From Verrucomicrobiaceae bacterium (GTDB taxonomy: Bacteria; Verrucomicrobiota; Verrucomicrobiia; Verrucomicrobiales; Verrucomicrobiaceae), in the NCBI GenBank assembly GCA_027489965.1, contig JAIXZA010000131.1, positions 18,418-82,417 on the forward strand: DNA of 64,000 nt, read 5' to 3'. Below, one piece after another: positions 37,001-44,655 of this stretch. The first letter of the stretch is position 1. Each line of letters opens with the position of its first letter. Under the pieces are notes generated by a model. That model was not told the origin of the DNA. It ran no database searches and saw nothing but the letters and a program-made list of their open reading frames with translations. The position numbers and the translations under genes were made by a program.

Positions 37001-39774
37001 GCAACACGCACACCTTTTCCATCATCGACAATGACACGCCTATTGTCACCATCGCCGCAACGGATCCTCTGGCCAATGAAGCTGGAGACACAGGCACCTT
37101 CACCTTTAGCCGTAACGGCGGAGTTGACTCTAGCTTAACGGTCAATTTCACGCGCAGTGGAACCGCTACCAGTGGCTCGGATTACACGGCGATCATAACG
37201 CCGGGAACGATTACCTTCAATATCGGAGAGGCCAGCAAGACCATCACTGTATCTCCGCTTCAAGATACCGCCAATGAGGCAAATGAAACCGTAATCCTAA
37301 ATCTCACCAGTGGCAGTGGTTACACGGTAGGATCATCAAGCAGCGCTACCGTCACGATCGAGGACGATGATGTCAATACCATCACAATCACAGCCAGCGA
37401 TGCCCAGGCCTCTGAGGCTGCGGGAAATCCCGGTGAATTCACACTGACCCGCACAGGGCCCGTCACCAGTGCTTTGAATGTCACCATCAGCGTCTCTGGC
37501 ACGGCGACGAATGGTACAGACTTCACTTCTGTCACCACACCTCGCACCTTCGGCATCGGTGTCAGCAGCATCACCATCCCAATTTCGGTGACTCAGGACA
37601 GCACAACCGAGGGGAATGAAGAAGTCGTTATCTCCATCAGCGCTGCGGCTTCCTACATTGTCGGCTCACCCTCCACAGCCAATGTCACCATCATTGATGA
37701 CGACCTACCGCCGTCTGTCTTCATCAGCAGCCCAGGTAGCAAATCCACGATCATCAATGTCGGCAACGGTCTCATGCTTGAGGCTACAGGCACAGATGAT
37801 GGACTGCCAAGCCCGCTACTCTATCAGTGGAGCCAGCTCTTTGGCCCGGGCCTCATCAACTTTGGTACAGCTACAGCAGCTAATACGACGGCCACCTTTC
37901 CCACCACAGGCATCTACGGTCTGCGCATCACGGTGAATGATGGCCAGTTCACCGCTAGCGATGATCTCATTGTGCAGGCAGGTGGATTTAGCTATGCCAA
38001 CTGGATCGGCATGGACCAAGGCCCACCCGGGGTGCGCGGCATCAGTGGTGAATCAGCCGGTGGTAACTACACACTCATCGGCGCAGGCACAGGCTACACT
38101 TCTGCCACAGACAGCGGGCACATGATGTTTCGCCAAATCCTCGGCGGCAGTGGAGATGCCACACTCGTGGTTAGGCTTGTGAGCATGACTGGCCCCAGCA
38201 CAAGGCTCGCCGGTATCACCATCCGCGACACCTCCTGGAAGGGGGCTAAGCGCAGCAATCTCCTCGTGACAGCCACAGGTGGGGCGCAATTCCGCAGTCG
38301 TACTGCCCCTAACTCTGCGGACAGTGCCAGCACCAGCACCGGACTTACCTTTCCCTGCTGGTTGCGATTAGAGCGCACAGCTGGCAACGTCACCGCCAGC
38401 ACCGCGCCAGACGTCGGCGGAGCCGCAGGCAGCTGGACTCAAGTCAGCACGCCAGTGGCAGTCAGCATGGGCACCAATCTGATCGTCGGCATGGTCGTCA
38501 GTGCAGGTGGCGGCAATGCTACCGCCACCGCTCAGTTTGATAACATCAGCCTCACTCCTGCTGTGAACGGTGCAGCCCTACACAGCGAAGATCTAGGGAA
38601 CTACACGACCACCGGCAGCTCCAGCGAAACCGCAGGCGCCATCACCGTGAATGCCTATGGTGGCCATGACGAGACAGGCAGCCATTTCCGCTACCAGCAG
38701 ATCTGGGGAGACTGCATCATCACCTCACGGCTAACCAGTCACAGCGGTGCCACACGCAATGCACAGAGCGGAGTTGGTCTGCGTGACACCACCGACAATG
38801 CCCCGTACGGCTTCTATGGAAACACCACGATCGACGGCTTCCAAGCCCACTGGCGTAGCAGCGCAGGTGGCAGCCGAGGCACCTTGCAAACCGGCGGCAG
38901 TGTCGGAGATTGGATACGCCTGATTCGCAAAGGCAACAGCGTCGCCGCCTACCGTGCAGCCAATGTCAGTGGGGCTCCTGGTGCTTGGGCGCAGGTCACA
39001 GGCAGCTTACCTGTCGCCATGACAGGCCCGCTTCTCGTCGGCTTGGTGGTGGACAGCGAATCCCCTACCCTTTTGGCCACTGGCACCTTCAGCGGCCTGA
39101 GCATTCAGCCACTAAACATCGCGCCCGTCGTGGATACCGGCACCCTGCCCAATGTCCCACCCTTTAACCTCAATGCCACCGTCACCGATGATGGCCAGCC
39201 CACACCACCGGGAGGCACCACCCTGCAATGGTCCCAGATCGCTAGTCCTGGCCTCATCACTTTTGGCAATCCAGCTGCTGAAGATACACTCGCCACGCTT
39301 ACCATGAATGGCAGCCATACCATCCGACTCCGTGCGGATGATGGTGACAGCATCGTCTTTGATGACCTCACTTTCACCGGCTACTTAAATCCTTTCGCCA
39401 GGTGGCTGGATCAAAACAATGTCGGCAATGAAAACAACGCCCTCGCTGAAGCCACTGCTGATGCCGATGGTGACGGACTCCTCAATCTCATCGAATACGC
39501 CATCGGCAGCAATGGCACCGTCAGCAGCACCAACCCACAGGTCATTACCATGGCTGCAGTGAGCACTTCCAATTTCCTCCGCCTTAGCATTCCGAAAAAC
39601 CCTGCCGCCACCGACGTCACCTTCACCGTCGAAGCCAGCAGCGATCTCACCTCCTGGAGCAGCGTCGGGCTGGTGATCGAAACCAACACAAGCACTCAGC
39701 TCACCGTCCGTGACAACGTTCCATCAAGTCCAGGCGTCCGCCGATTCATGCGAGTGAAAGTCACCCGTCCCTGA
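31033..39774 (+). CDS. Giant surface metalloprotease with nine Calx-beta domains (paralogue 1)
   Basis: 2913 residues from ATG 31033; the GTG seven codons upstream is unlikely because the paralogue starts at the equivalent ATG. An N-terminal hydrophobic signal/anchor and a proregion precede an M11/M6-like zinc protease with HEIGHAFGLLH at 444-454 and a Met-turn in DNMGR. Then follow a PKD-like domain (about 635-720), a carboxypeptidase-regulatory-like domain (727-804), nine Calx-beta domains (about 806-2225) ending in motifs such as ITIQDND and VTIEDDD, another PKD-like domain, two concanavalin-like domains, a third PKD-like domain, and a C-terminal module with DADGDGLLNLIEYA. Calx-beta 6 is split by a concanavalin-type insertion (about 1432-1816). 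Likely calcium-stiffened adhesin and protease at the cell surface; substrate unknown. Confidence 0.85.
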   Translation: MRLKTTLGFLVLITGACSVGFYLSKPSQQALNQGFKSSSQPAAVAPMAEPVNAKIAVSEQRRTPVAEPSVADPIVQFDHWSRTYLAAVEAERGALREEGVKLAKARRPSFTQIIQSDPRRALAEAVPMVVRQKLPAEIVAELEERVADRGELRVYVAGPESKENGDKAFLRYVQTQTGKTFETYVYGQREFDYRSKSDVHVIGVAMEGALALSESRVRQLEPGEIPPTGKKQLEVCPVSGKSTDRDMPPTAPVAETVIAIETGDEVIFLCDGAHIRAYENGLILGEAGTGGAQSFTGAMPSASVPSVGVVKVLYVPAIFADQSQTPATEAVMMDGLRQTADFYQTQSYGRLTLVATVTPPVKLPRNQAWYRGKDSTSGFIKEVDGLNAEMVHAKEAARAAGYDWQDYHCFCIRSTGGARSPTSYGSLGSGQVWMRSDSVSTIAHEIGHAFGLLHANFWLTNGASVAGPGGNEEYGDDFDNMGRATPPAGHYNAQAKNQIRWMPPEFAPPITASGLYRIHAFDQPRLESGKLYGLQVRKDAERTFWGEYRTLFPSNVWVTNGLLLGWKWTLNGGDNIQLLDTTPGSNNGKNDAPIAVGSTFSDLESGIHITTVAVNPTTSPPSLDVQVNLGTFPGNNAPTLALSPSAPVVPTSTNVTFTATAADLDGDTLAYSWRWHDGVISPNAPTATRNFGTNGIYNVSCVVSDMKGGIAIRNAVITVGNGGSKFTISGRITKNGAGMVGVNVTTSGTNGTLTDSDGYYVIANLSAGSYSATPAGHGYNFTEGFNNSITVGPSFSGADFTVEELPIVTLTAPTAVATEGGASGIFRLTRTGSTALPLVVNTLVVRGTATKTSDYTFAPDYTAISGTPYNTLTIPAGSSTLDVVVAPVNDVSSEGDEEVQLILGLDAAYVNGTESSAAITIQDNDTALPRVSLTASAAQTVEGSGQPITCTLRRSGSTGADLIVAYTIASTSTAVNGVDYSTLSGTATIPQNSASTTFNISPLDDSLSEATETLRLTIATGALFIADAAANNVTASIVDDDSQVVTLTIPDAVATEVDRSAPGAVPNPGTFLLTRSGDTTAALTVYYSVGGSALHGVDYEALPGSVTFPAGVTQRSITIMPRIEGYGEGNETVILSIADGNEAYRSGSSSSGTVTISDLSTDKPLLEVTSIGSIAAEPSTNGQFRITAKGGSGSLTVNYTVTGTATLGTDFTALSGTATMALTGGTVTTNLSVPVLDDSDVEDMETVILTLDNSTNYTLWDMSKSATLFIRDDEQPTVFVDPQITTGAAHSVSESSTSTTLKFFISRTGSTTGALTVNYTMTGTATSGADYTNTNLTGTATIPDGAPGVDISFNTIGDTIFEGTETATLRLSTGSYSRGPDATIYITDDDAGTQAVSFASTGGSGSESTTTVNIPITLSSPAVGTETVDYLLETGPRTPTFLAGTWVRVIRSGNSFSAWRSLDGATYTQLGTAQTISMPSASYLAGIYVTSGSNGILANIQVDSLNVTGLDSGGSVGTLTSSAIGTQNPAGGQTESAGLYNIIAGGPDISTGSTSDGGRMIYFPIFDSNNCTVTARVLGMSGNSSSIKAGVAIRESTATNVRHMSCFAETGFGSHRASFRTTTASNAGAVQSQPTYSKPRWLRLQRVGNLFTSSTSSNGSTWTVAGPAQSIPLSSLCLVGLAASARSDGLLTQATFDNITLSTGGTLTGRTIGFVNEPGSVTESGGTLTITASGAGIMPTAASSEDEGHMAAASVSGDFTLTARLNNITGGAATAQAGLMVRETSNYRARALWFGLVAGAAASAPEYRARLSAVSSGEGLSVDYSLTPGTLTFAAGEQTKNITLNVTNDLLPEPVEFVNVMLRYPHRSLLGAPNTFTYAILDDDAPTALLPSLGFTGAASTGLENASPAQIAVTLSDPASAAVTVDYTSTAGTATGGGTDFTDISGTLTFAPGETFKTLSLPLIDDLLVESTETVQLTLSNAANAALSTSNTHTFSIIDNDTPIVTIAATDPLANEAGDTGTFTFSRNGGVDSSLTVNFTRSGTATSGSDYTAIITPGTITFNIGEASKTITVSPLQDTANEANETVILNLTSGSGYTVGSSSSATVTIEDDDVNTITITASDAQASEAAGNPGEFTLTRTGPVTSALNVTISVSGTATNGTDFTSVTTPRTFGIGVSSITIPISVTQDSTTEGNEEVVISISAAASYIVGSPSTANVTIIDDDLPPSVFISSPGSKSTIINVGNGLMLEATGTDDGLPSPLLYQWSQLFGPGLINFGTATAANTTATFPTTGIYGLRITVNDGQFTASDDLIVQAGGFSYANWIGMDQGPPGVRGISGESAGGNYTLIGAGTGYTSATDSGHMMFRQILGGSGDATLVVRLVSMTGPSTRLAGITIRDTSWKGAKRSNLLVTATGGAQFRSRTAPNSADSASTSTGLTFPCWLRLERTAGNVTASTAPDVGGAAGSWTQVSTPVAVSMGTNLIVGMVVSAGGGNATATAQFDNISLTPAVNGAALHSEDLGNYTTTGSSSETAGAITVNAYGGHDETGSHFRYQQIWGDCIITSRLTSHSGATRNAQSGVGLRDTTDNAPYGFYGNTTIDGFQAHWRSSAGGSRGTLQTGGSVGDWIRLIRKGNSVAAYRAANVSGAPGAWAQVTGSLPVAMTGPLLVGLVVDSESPTLLATGTFSGLSIQPLNIAPVVDTGTLPNVPPFNLNATVTDDGQPTPPGGTTLQWSQIASPGLITFGNPAAEDTLATLTMNGSHTIRLRADDGDSIVFDDLTFTGYLNPFARWLDQNNVGNENNALAEATADADGDGLLNLIEYAIGSNGTVSSTNPQVITMAAVSTSNFLRLSIPKNPAATDVTFTVEASSDLTSWSSVGLVIETNTSTQLTVRDNVPSSPGVRRFMRVKVTRP

Positions 39775-39841
39775 TTCGGTTTTCATTCACACCCGCGATG
39801 GCGACTCGCCCTGCTCCGAATCGCCTCAAGGATTTTTAAGA

Positions 39842-41266
39842 TCAGGCCAGCACTTGACCGATCACCTGCCCAAAGTCCCTCTCCAGCCTCTTGCGGCCAG
39901 GGATTTCTAAGCGGTGCGGATCGAGGCCGAGCAGATGCAGGATCGTGGCATGCACGTCGGTGACGTAATGTGGATGCTCGACAGCGTGAAAGCCGAGTTC
40001 ATCGGTGCTGCCGTGGATGGTGCCGCCTTTCGTGCCACCACCAGCCATCCAGACGCTAAAGCCATAGGGATGATGATCCCGGCCATCGCTGCCTTGCGAG
40101 CCGGGCGTGCGGCCAAACTCAGTGGCGAAGACGACGAGTGTGTCGTCGAGCATGCCGCGCTGTTTCAAATCTTTGAGAAGGCCGGAGATCGGTTTGTCCA
40201 CCTGCTGCGCGAGCATGGAGTGGTTCTTTTTGAGTCCTGAATGCGAATCCCACGCACCCGCTGCACCATCGCCATGCTGGAGTTGAATGAATCTGACGCC
40301 GCGCTCGGCAAGACGACGCGCGACGATCAGTTGTCGCGCAAACGGCTCCGTCACCTTGTCGTCCATACCATAGAGCTTTTTCGTCTCCTCACTTTCCGCA
40401 TCGAGGTTCATCGTCTCCGGCACAGCGGTCTGCATGTTGTAGGCGAGCTGATAACTCTTCATGCGGGCAGCGAGCGTTTTATCGCCGGGATACTGCTCGG
40501 CGTTGAGCGTGTTCAGCTTGTGAATGAGATCGAACTGCACCGCTTGTTCGTTTTTGCCGACAGCGATCTCGGGTGAGGCAAAGGTAAGCGGATTCTTTGG
40601 ATCGACCTTAAAATTTACCGCGTCAAAAGCCGGGCCAAGGTAGTGGCCGTCGCGAATATCAAAGTATCGCGGCCCCATGTTGATAAAGGAGGGCAAATTG
40701 TCCGTCATGGAGCCAAGACCGTATGTCACCCATGCGCCGAGAGTAGGCACACGCGGCTCCAGCATGTGTCGTCCGCTATGAAACTGCACCTGCGCTCCGT
40801 GATTGTCGTCCGTCGTCCACATGCTGCGAATGAAGGCAATCTCATCAGCGCAAGAGCCGATGTGCGGGAACCAATCGCTGATATCGATACCGCACTGGCC
40901 GTACTTTTTGTAGCCGACTTGCAACGGATAAATTGTCGTGCGCTGCTTACCGTTCGCATCATTCACCACCACCACGCGCACCTTCTTGAGCTTTTCTGGA
41001 TCTTGAACACTGGCAAAAGGCGTCTCGCTGATGGACTTGCCTGCGTACTTTGTCAGCATCGGCTTTGGATCGAAGCTCTCCATGTGACTGACACCGCCAC
41101 GCATGAAGAGCCAGATCACCCGCTTTGCTTTCTGCGGCATTACCGGCAACCCGCTTGGCGGCCGCCAGCTTTCCTCGGCCTTCAACATCGAAGCGAGCGC
41201 AATGCTGCCGAGGCCACCGAGGATGTCGCGACGAAGGAACGGTGTGGGCTGATGCATGAAGTTCAT
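39842..41266 (-). CDS. DUF1501 family protein with Tat-type signal
   Basis: 474 residues. The N-terminus has RRDILGGLGSIALASML, a twin-arginine-type signal. The body is alkaline-phosphatase/sulfatase-fold-like: VIWLFMRGGVSHMESFDPKP near the start, HSGRHMLEPRVPTLGAWVTYG, and FATEFGRTPGSQGSDGRDHHP toward the end with potential metal ligands. DUF1501 genes in Planctomycetota and Verrucomicrobiota nearly always accompany a DUF1553 cytochrome gene, as here, and the pair is thought to act in the periplasm on unknown substrates. The start overlaps the stop of the upstream cytochrome gene by four bases. Confidence 0.9.
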   Translation of the reverse strand: MNFMHQPTPFLRRDILGGLGSIALASMLKAEESWRPPSGLPVMPQKAKRVIWLFMRGGVSHMESFDPKPMLTKYAGKSISETPFASVQDPEKLKKVRVVVVNDANGKQRTTIYPLQVGYKKYGQCGIDISDWFPHIGSCADEIAFIRSMWTTDDNHGAQVQFHSGRHMLEPRVPTLGAWVTYGLGSMTDNLPSFINMGPRYFDIRDGHYLGPAFDAVNFKVDPKNPLTFASPEIAVGKNEQAVQFDLIHKLNTLNAEQYPGDKTLAARMKSYQLAYNMQTAVPETMNLDAESEETKKLYGMDDKVTEPFARQLIVARRLAERGVRFIQLQHGDGAAGAWDSHSGLKKNHSMLAQQVDKPISGLLKDLKQRGMLDDTLVVFATEFGRTPGSQGSDGRDHHPYGFSVWMAGGGTKGGTIHGSTDELGFHAVEHPHYVTDVHATILHLLGLDPHRLEIPGRKRLERDFGQVIGQVLA

Positions 41267-44200
41267 CGCAGAGTGACAAAGTCGTTGTGATTGAGCAGCG
41301 CCTGCAAAAACAGGCTGCGGTTCTGTTTCAATGCCTTGAAGCCTTCGAGGCTTGCGAGACGCTCGGCATCAGAGGGCGGGCGACCGAGCACGGTGAGGAA
41401 GGATTGCGTCACGAAAGGCTCCGCATCGAGCTTAGCAAGCTTTGTGGCCAAGGCGTCGGCGCATTCGCGGCTAAGCTTGCTGTTAGTCAAAGCAAGCGCC
41501 TGCTGGGGCACGACGCTTTCGTTACGGCGGTAACATTCGAGGACGTTGCTGTTGTCGAAGACAGCGAGGAAGCGGTGCTCAGTCTCGGCATTCTGGATGA
41601 AGTAAAGCGAGCGACGTGGACTAGTCTCCGATGACGCGGGATCGAGACTTGGGCCACCAAGCGTGAGATCGAGTTTCCCGGCGAGATGCAGGAGGCTGTC
41701 GCGCACGACCTGGCTTTCCATGCGGCGCGGATTCATGCGCCAGTAGTTCGCGTTATCGGGATCGGCAGTGACTGTGGCGTCGTCGGCCTGCGCATTTGAG
41801 GAACTGCGACGATACAACTCGGAGAGCACCATGGCGCGATGCAGATGCTTCAGGCTCCAGCCGCTGTTCATGAAATCGACCGTGAGCGTGTCGAGGATGT
41901 CCTGATGCAACGGCACGAGTGAGCGGCGGCCAAAGTCGTCCATATTAGCAACAAGCGGAGCGCCAAAGTGCCGCATCCAGACTTGATTCACGAGCACACG
42001 GGCCGTGAGAGGATTGCGTTTGTCGGCAATCCATTTGGCGAAAGCAAGTCTGCGGCCCGTGCTGGTGTCGGGATAGGTCTGCACCGTGGCATTGGTGCTC
42101 TCCTCAGGCCCTTCCTGAGCCTTAAAACTCGCTGGCAAGGAGGTGTAAGACTCTCCAGGAACTGCGGCTTTCTTCTTTGCTTTCTCCAAGGCTTCGCCTG
42201 CGGTTTTGATTTTCTTCGCGTCGGCCTTGGCCTTTGAATCGCCCACAGCTTTGAAAAGATCGACCTCAGCTTGCGCGAGTTTGTAGTTTGCCTCGGCGGC
42301 AGCGGCGGTTTGGGCGAGTGCTTTGTCCCGCTTGGCCTGATCCGCAGCAAAAACGGCGCGAATCATCGCGGGTTTAGCCTTTGCGGCAGCGAGTTGTTTC
42401 TCTGCGAGTACAAGGGCGCCTTTTGCATCCGCAAGCGGCACTGACTTGTCGGCGGCAGGTTCGCGTAAATCGGCATCTGGGGCCAGTTCGGCGAGTTTAA
42501 AACTGTGAAATTCGACATCAGCATCGAAGGCTGAGATGGATAAGTGGCCAGGACGACGTTGCTGCGGCAGACGAAAAGCCAGAACTGGCTCGTCATTGAT
42601 GCTAGCATTGATGAGTTGCCCGCGCACGCGCAGATCCAGCGTGTAGCGGACATCTTGCGAGATGGTGCGTGCCGTTGAACCGTTCGTTGAATAACTGGTA
42701 TTGCCGCCATTGGTCAAGGCGACTTGAATTTTCGACCCGCCACTGAAAGCACTCATATAAACCATCACATTGTCCTTACCCACGCCGTCAAAGACGATAC
42801 CAACGGATTTCCATTTCTGACCGCCACGAATGGTGAAGCTCAAACTCGCCTCGAAATCGACGGGCGGGGCTGGTTTCAAGCGCAGCGAACGGCGTTCGGC
42901 TCCAGTTTCATGCTGGCGCACGCCAATCGGCGAATGCTTCCAGTCGCCTTTGAGGATCTCCCACTGCTGTGGCTTCGCGACGGTGAAATCATCACTAACG
43001 AGTACCTTGGGCTTCATCACGGGCTTGGCATCAAGCGGGCGCGCTTTGGCCTGTGCCAGCCTTGCTTGTTCAAGCATTTTCTGCGCTGCAGCGATGCCGC
43101 GCTCGGCGACGTGGAGATGATCTTGGAGAACAAACGGCAGCAGCGCCGGCTTGGTAGATGTAAGAGGCAGTTTGATAGACGCTTGCTGGAAAGCGGCAAA
43201 CTCCAGCACCTGTGGAATGCCCGCTGTCAGTGGCTTCGATTTATCCTCGTTCTTCTCATCGCCGCGCACATGAACGAAAGTTGGTTTATCGAGATGCAGG
43301 TCATAGACACGCGGCAGACCGTTTTTCTCGAAGTCGGGTTCGCCACTCCATGGGTCTAGGCGCACATGCAGCGGCTCGAAGATGGCACGCATGCGGTAGT
43401 ACTCGGCCTGCTCAATGGGATCGTATTTGTGGTCGTGGCACTTCACGCACTGCATCGTCAAGCCGAGGAAAGCGCGGCAGGTATGCTCGATGGTTTCATC
43501 CAGCCAAGTGGTCCGATTAAAGAGGTAATAGCTGCGGGCGAGGAAGCCAGTGGCACGCAGGTTATCGCGATCTTCCGGCGCGAGTTCATCAGCGGCGAGC
43601 ATCTGCACGATCATCTGGTCGTAACCTTTGTCGGCGTTCAGCGACTCGACGATCCAGTCACGCCAATGCCAGATATGCTTCTGCGAATGACGAAGCTGAG
43701 CGCCGAGGCCATACCAGTCGCAATAGCGCCAGATGTCCATGAAGTGGCGGGCCCAGCGCTCGCCGTGTTGCGGTGTGCCGAGCAGATGATCCACCACGTT
43801 TGCGCAAGCTTTTCGTGCGACTGGCGAAGACAAGGAGACAACTGGACTGTGCTTGTCTGCGCATTGAGCCAGAAACTTCTCAATCGCCTCCGCCGTCGGT
43901 GGCAGACCGATGAGATCGAGATAGACGCGACGCAGCCAAATCTCAGGGGCAGCTTCAGGCTGTGGATTGAGCTTTTTCAAAGCGAGTCGTGCTGCGAGAA
44001 GCGCATCCATCGACTTGCCGGATGATTTAGGCACTTGATAGGCCCAATGCGCACGCGGATCGGCCTCGGGCTGCTCATTCGCAGGCGCGGGTGCTCCGGC
44101 GGCAAGCCAGGCTTTGAGTTTGGCAACCTGCTCGTTGTTGAGCATCGATCCCTCGCCCTCGGGCGGCATGCGGTCATTCTTGTCAGTGGTGGTGACACGT

Positions 44201-44454
44201 TCGAGCAACAGCGAATGATCACCCACAAGGATGTCGCCCCCATCGCCGCCTTTGTGCATAGCGACAGTGGTGTCGAGTCGAAGGTCTGCTTTCTGCTTCA
44301 ACGCACCGTGGCAAGAGTAGCAACGCTCTTTGAGAAGCGGCTTAATCTCCTTTTCATAATCCACCGCCAGAGCAGGAAGGGCAATGCAGGTGAGCATGAG
44401 GGTCCCTCGTGCCAGGATGAGGCGCAGGAGTAAACGGAGGACCGGGGTGTTCAT
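41263..44454 (-). CDS. DUF1549/DUF1553 planctomycete-type c-type cytochrome protein
   Basis: 1063 residues. Signal peptide (about 1-30), then a PSCyt1 haem domain with CYSCH at 45-49 and RMPPEGEG as likely distal-ligand region, the PSCyt2/DUF1549 domain (MDIWRYCDWYGLG, CVKCHDHKYDP, a second CxxCH), a LamG-like domain of the middle section (DDFTVAKPQQWEILKGDW onward), coiled Ala/Lys-rich stretches, and C-terminal PSD1/DUF1553 (NPLTARVLVNQVWMRHFG, RRMESQVVRDSLL, LALTNSKLSRE). It is the first gene of the operon with DUF1501. It lies inverted between the two giant protease genes. The electron donor is not known. Confidence 0.92.
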   Translation of the reverse strand: MNTPVLRLLLRLILARGTLMLTCIALPALAVDYEKEIKPLLKERCYSCHGALKQKADLRLDTTVAMHKGGDGGDILVGDHSLLLERVTTTDKNDRMPPEGEGSMLNNEQVAKLKAWLAAGAPAPANEQPEADPRAHWAYQVPKSSGKSMDALLAARLALKKLNPQPEAAPEIWLRRVYLDLIGLPPTAEAIEKFLAQCADKHSPVVSLSSPVARKACANVVDHLLGTPQHGERWARHFMDIWRYCDWYGLGAQLRHSQKHIWHWRDWIVESLNADKGYDQMIVQMLAADELAPEDRDNLRATGFLARSYYLFNRTTWLDETIEHTCRAFLGLTMQCVKCHDHKYDPIEQAEYYRMRAIFEPLHVRLDPWSGEPDFEKNGLPRVYDLHLDKPTFVHVRGDEKNEDKSKPLTAGIPQVLEFAAFQQASIKLPLTSTKPALLPFVLQDHLHVAERGIAAAQKMLEQARLAQAKARPLDAKPVMKPKVLVSDDFTVAKPQQWEILKGDWKHSPIGVRQHETGAERRSLRLKPAPPVDFEASLSFTIRGGQKWKSVGIVFDGVGKDNVMVYMSAFSGGSKIQVALTNGGNTSYSTNGSTARTISQDVRYTLDLRVRGQLINASINDEPVLAFRLPQQRRPGHLSISAFDADVEFHSFKLAELAPDADLREPAADKSVPLADAKGALVLAEKQLAAAKAKPAMIRAVFAADQAKRDKALAQTAAAAEANYKLAQAEVDLFKAVGDSKAKADAKKIKTAGEALEKAKKKAAVPGESYTSLPASFKAQEGPEESTNATVQTYPDTSTGRRLAFAKWIADKRNPLTARVLVNQVWMRHFGAPLVANMDDFGRRSLVPLHQDILDTLTVDFMNSGWSLKHLHRAMVLSELYRRSSSNAQADDATVTADPDNANYWRMNPRRMESQVVRDSLLHLAGKLDLTLGGPSLDPASSETSPRRSLYFIQNAETEHRFLAVFDNSNVLECYRRNESVVPQQALALTNSKLSRECADALATKLAKLDAEPFVTQSFLTVLGRPPSDAERLASLEGFKALKQNRSLFLQALLNHNDFVTLR

Positions 44455-44599
44455 TTGTCTTGTCGCGGGACAGAACGCCGCCTGGAGATGAACTCTTGCC
44501 GCGCAGAACCGGTCTTCCCATGACTCATGTGATTTTACTCTGACAGCTGTTAGCCTCTTAGACTGAGCGGCTAAAATAAATCATTCCGTCAAATTTTAT

Positions 44600-44645
44600 T
44601 CTTCCCCTAACTCTTTGAATCTGAGATCGTCGTCGAGGTAACCTC
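44600..44645 (+). promoter_or_regulatory. Leader block shared with the first giant gene
   Basis: Counterpart of 30977-31028: TCTTCCC at 44600-44606 and TGAGATCGTC at 44622-44631, 25 bases before the start codon. The inverted repeat is GAGGT (44635-44639) and ACCTC (44641-44645). Compared with GTGGT/ACCAC in paralogue 1, one base in each arm has changed so that the arms still pair. Confidence 0.55.
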
Positions 44646-44655
44646 AACGTCAACC

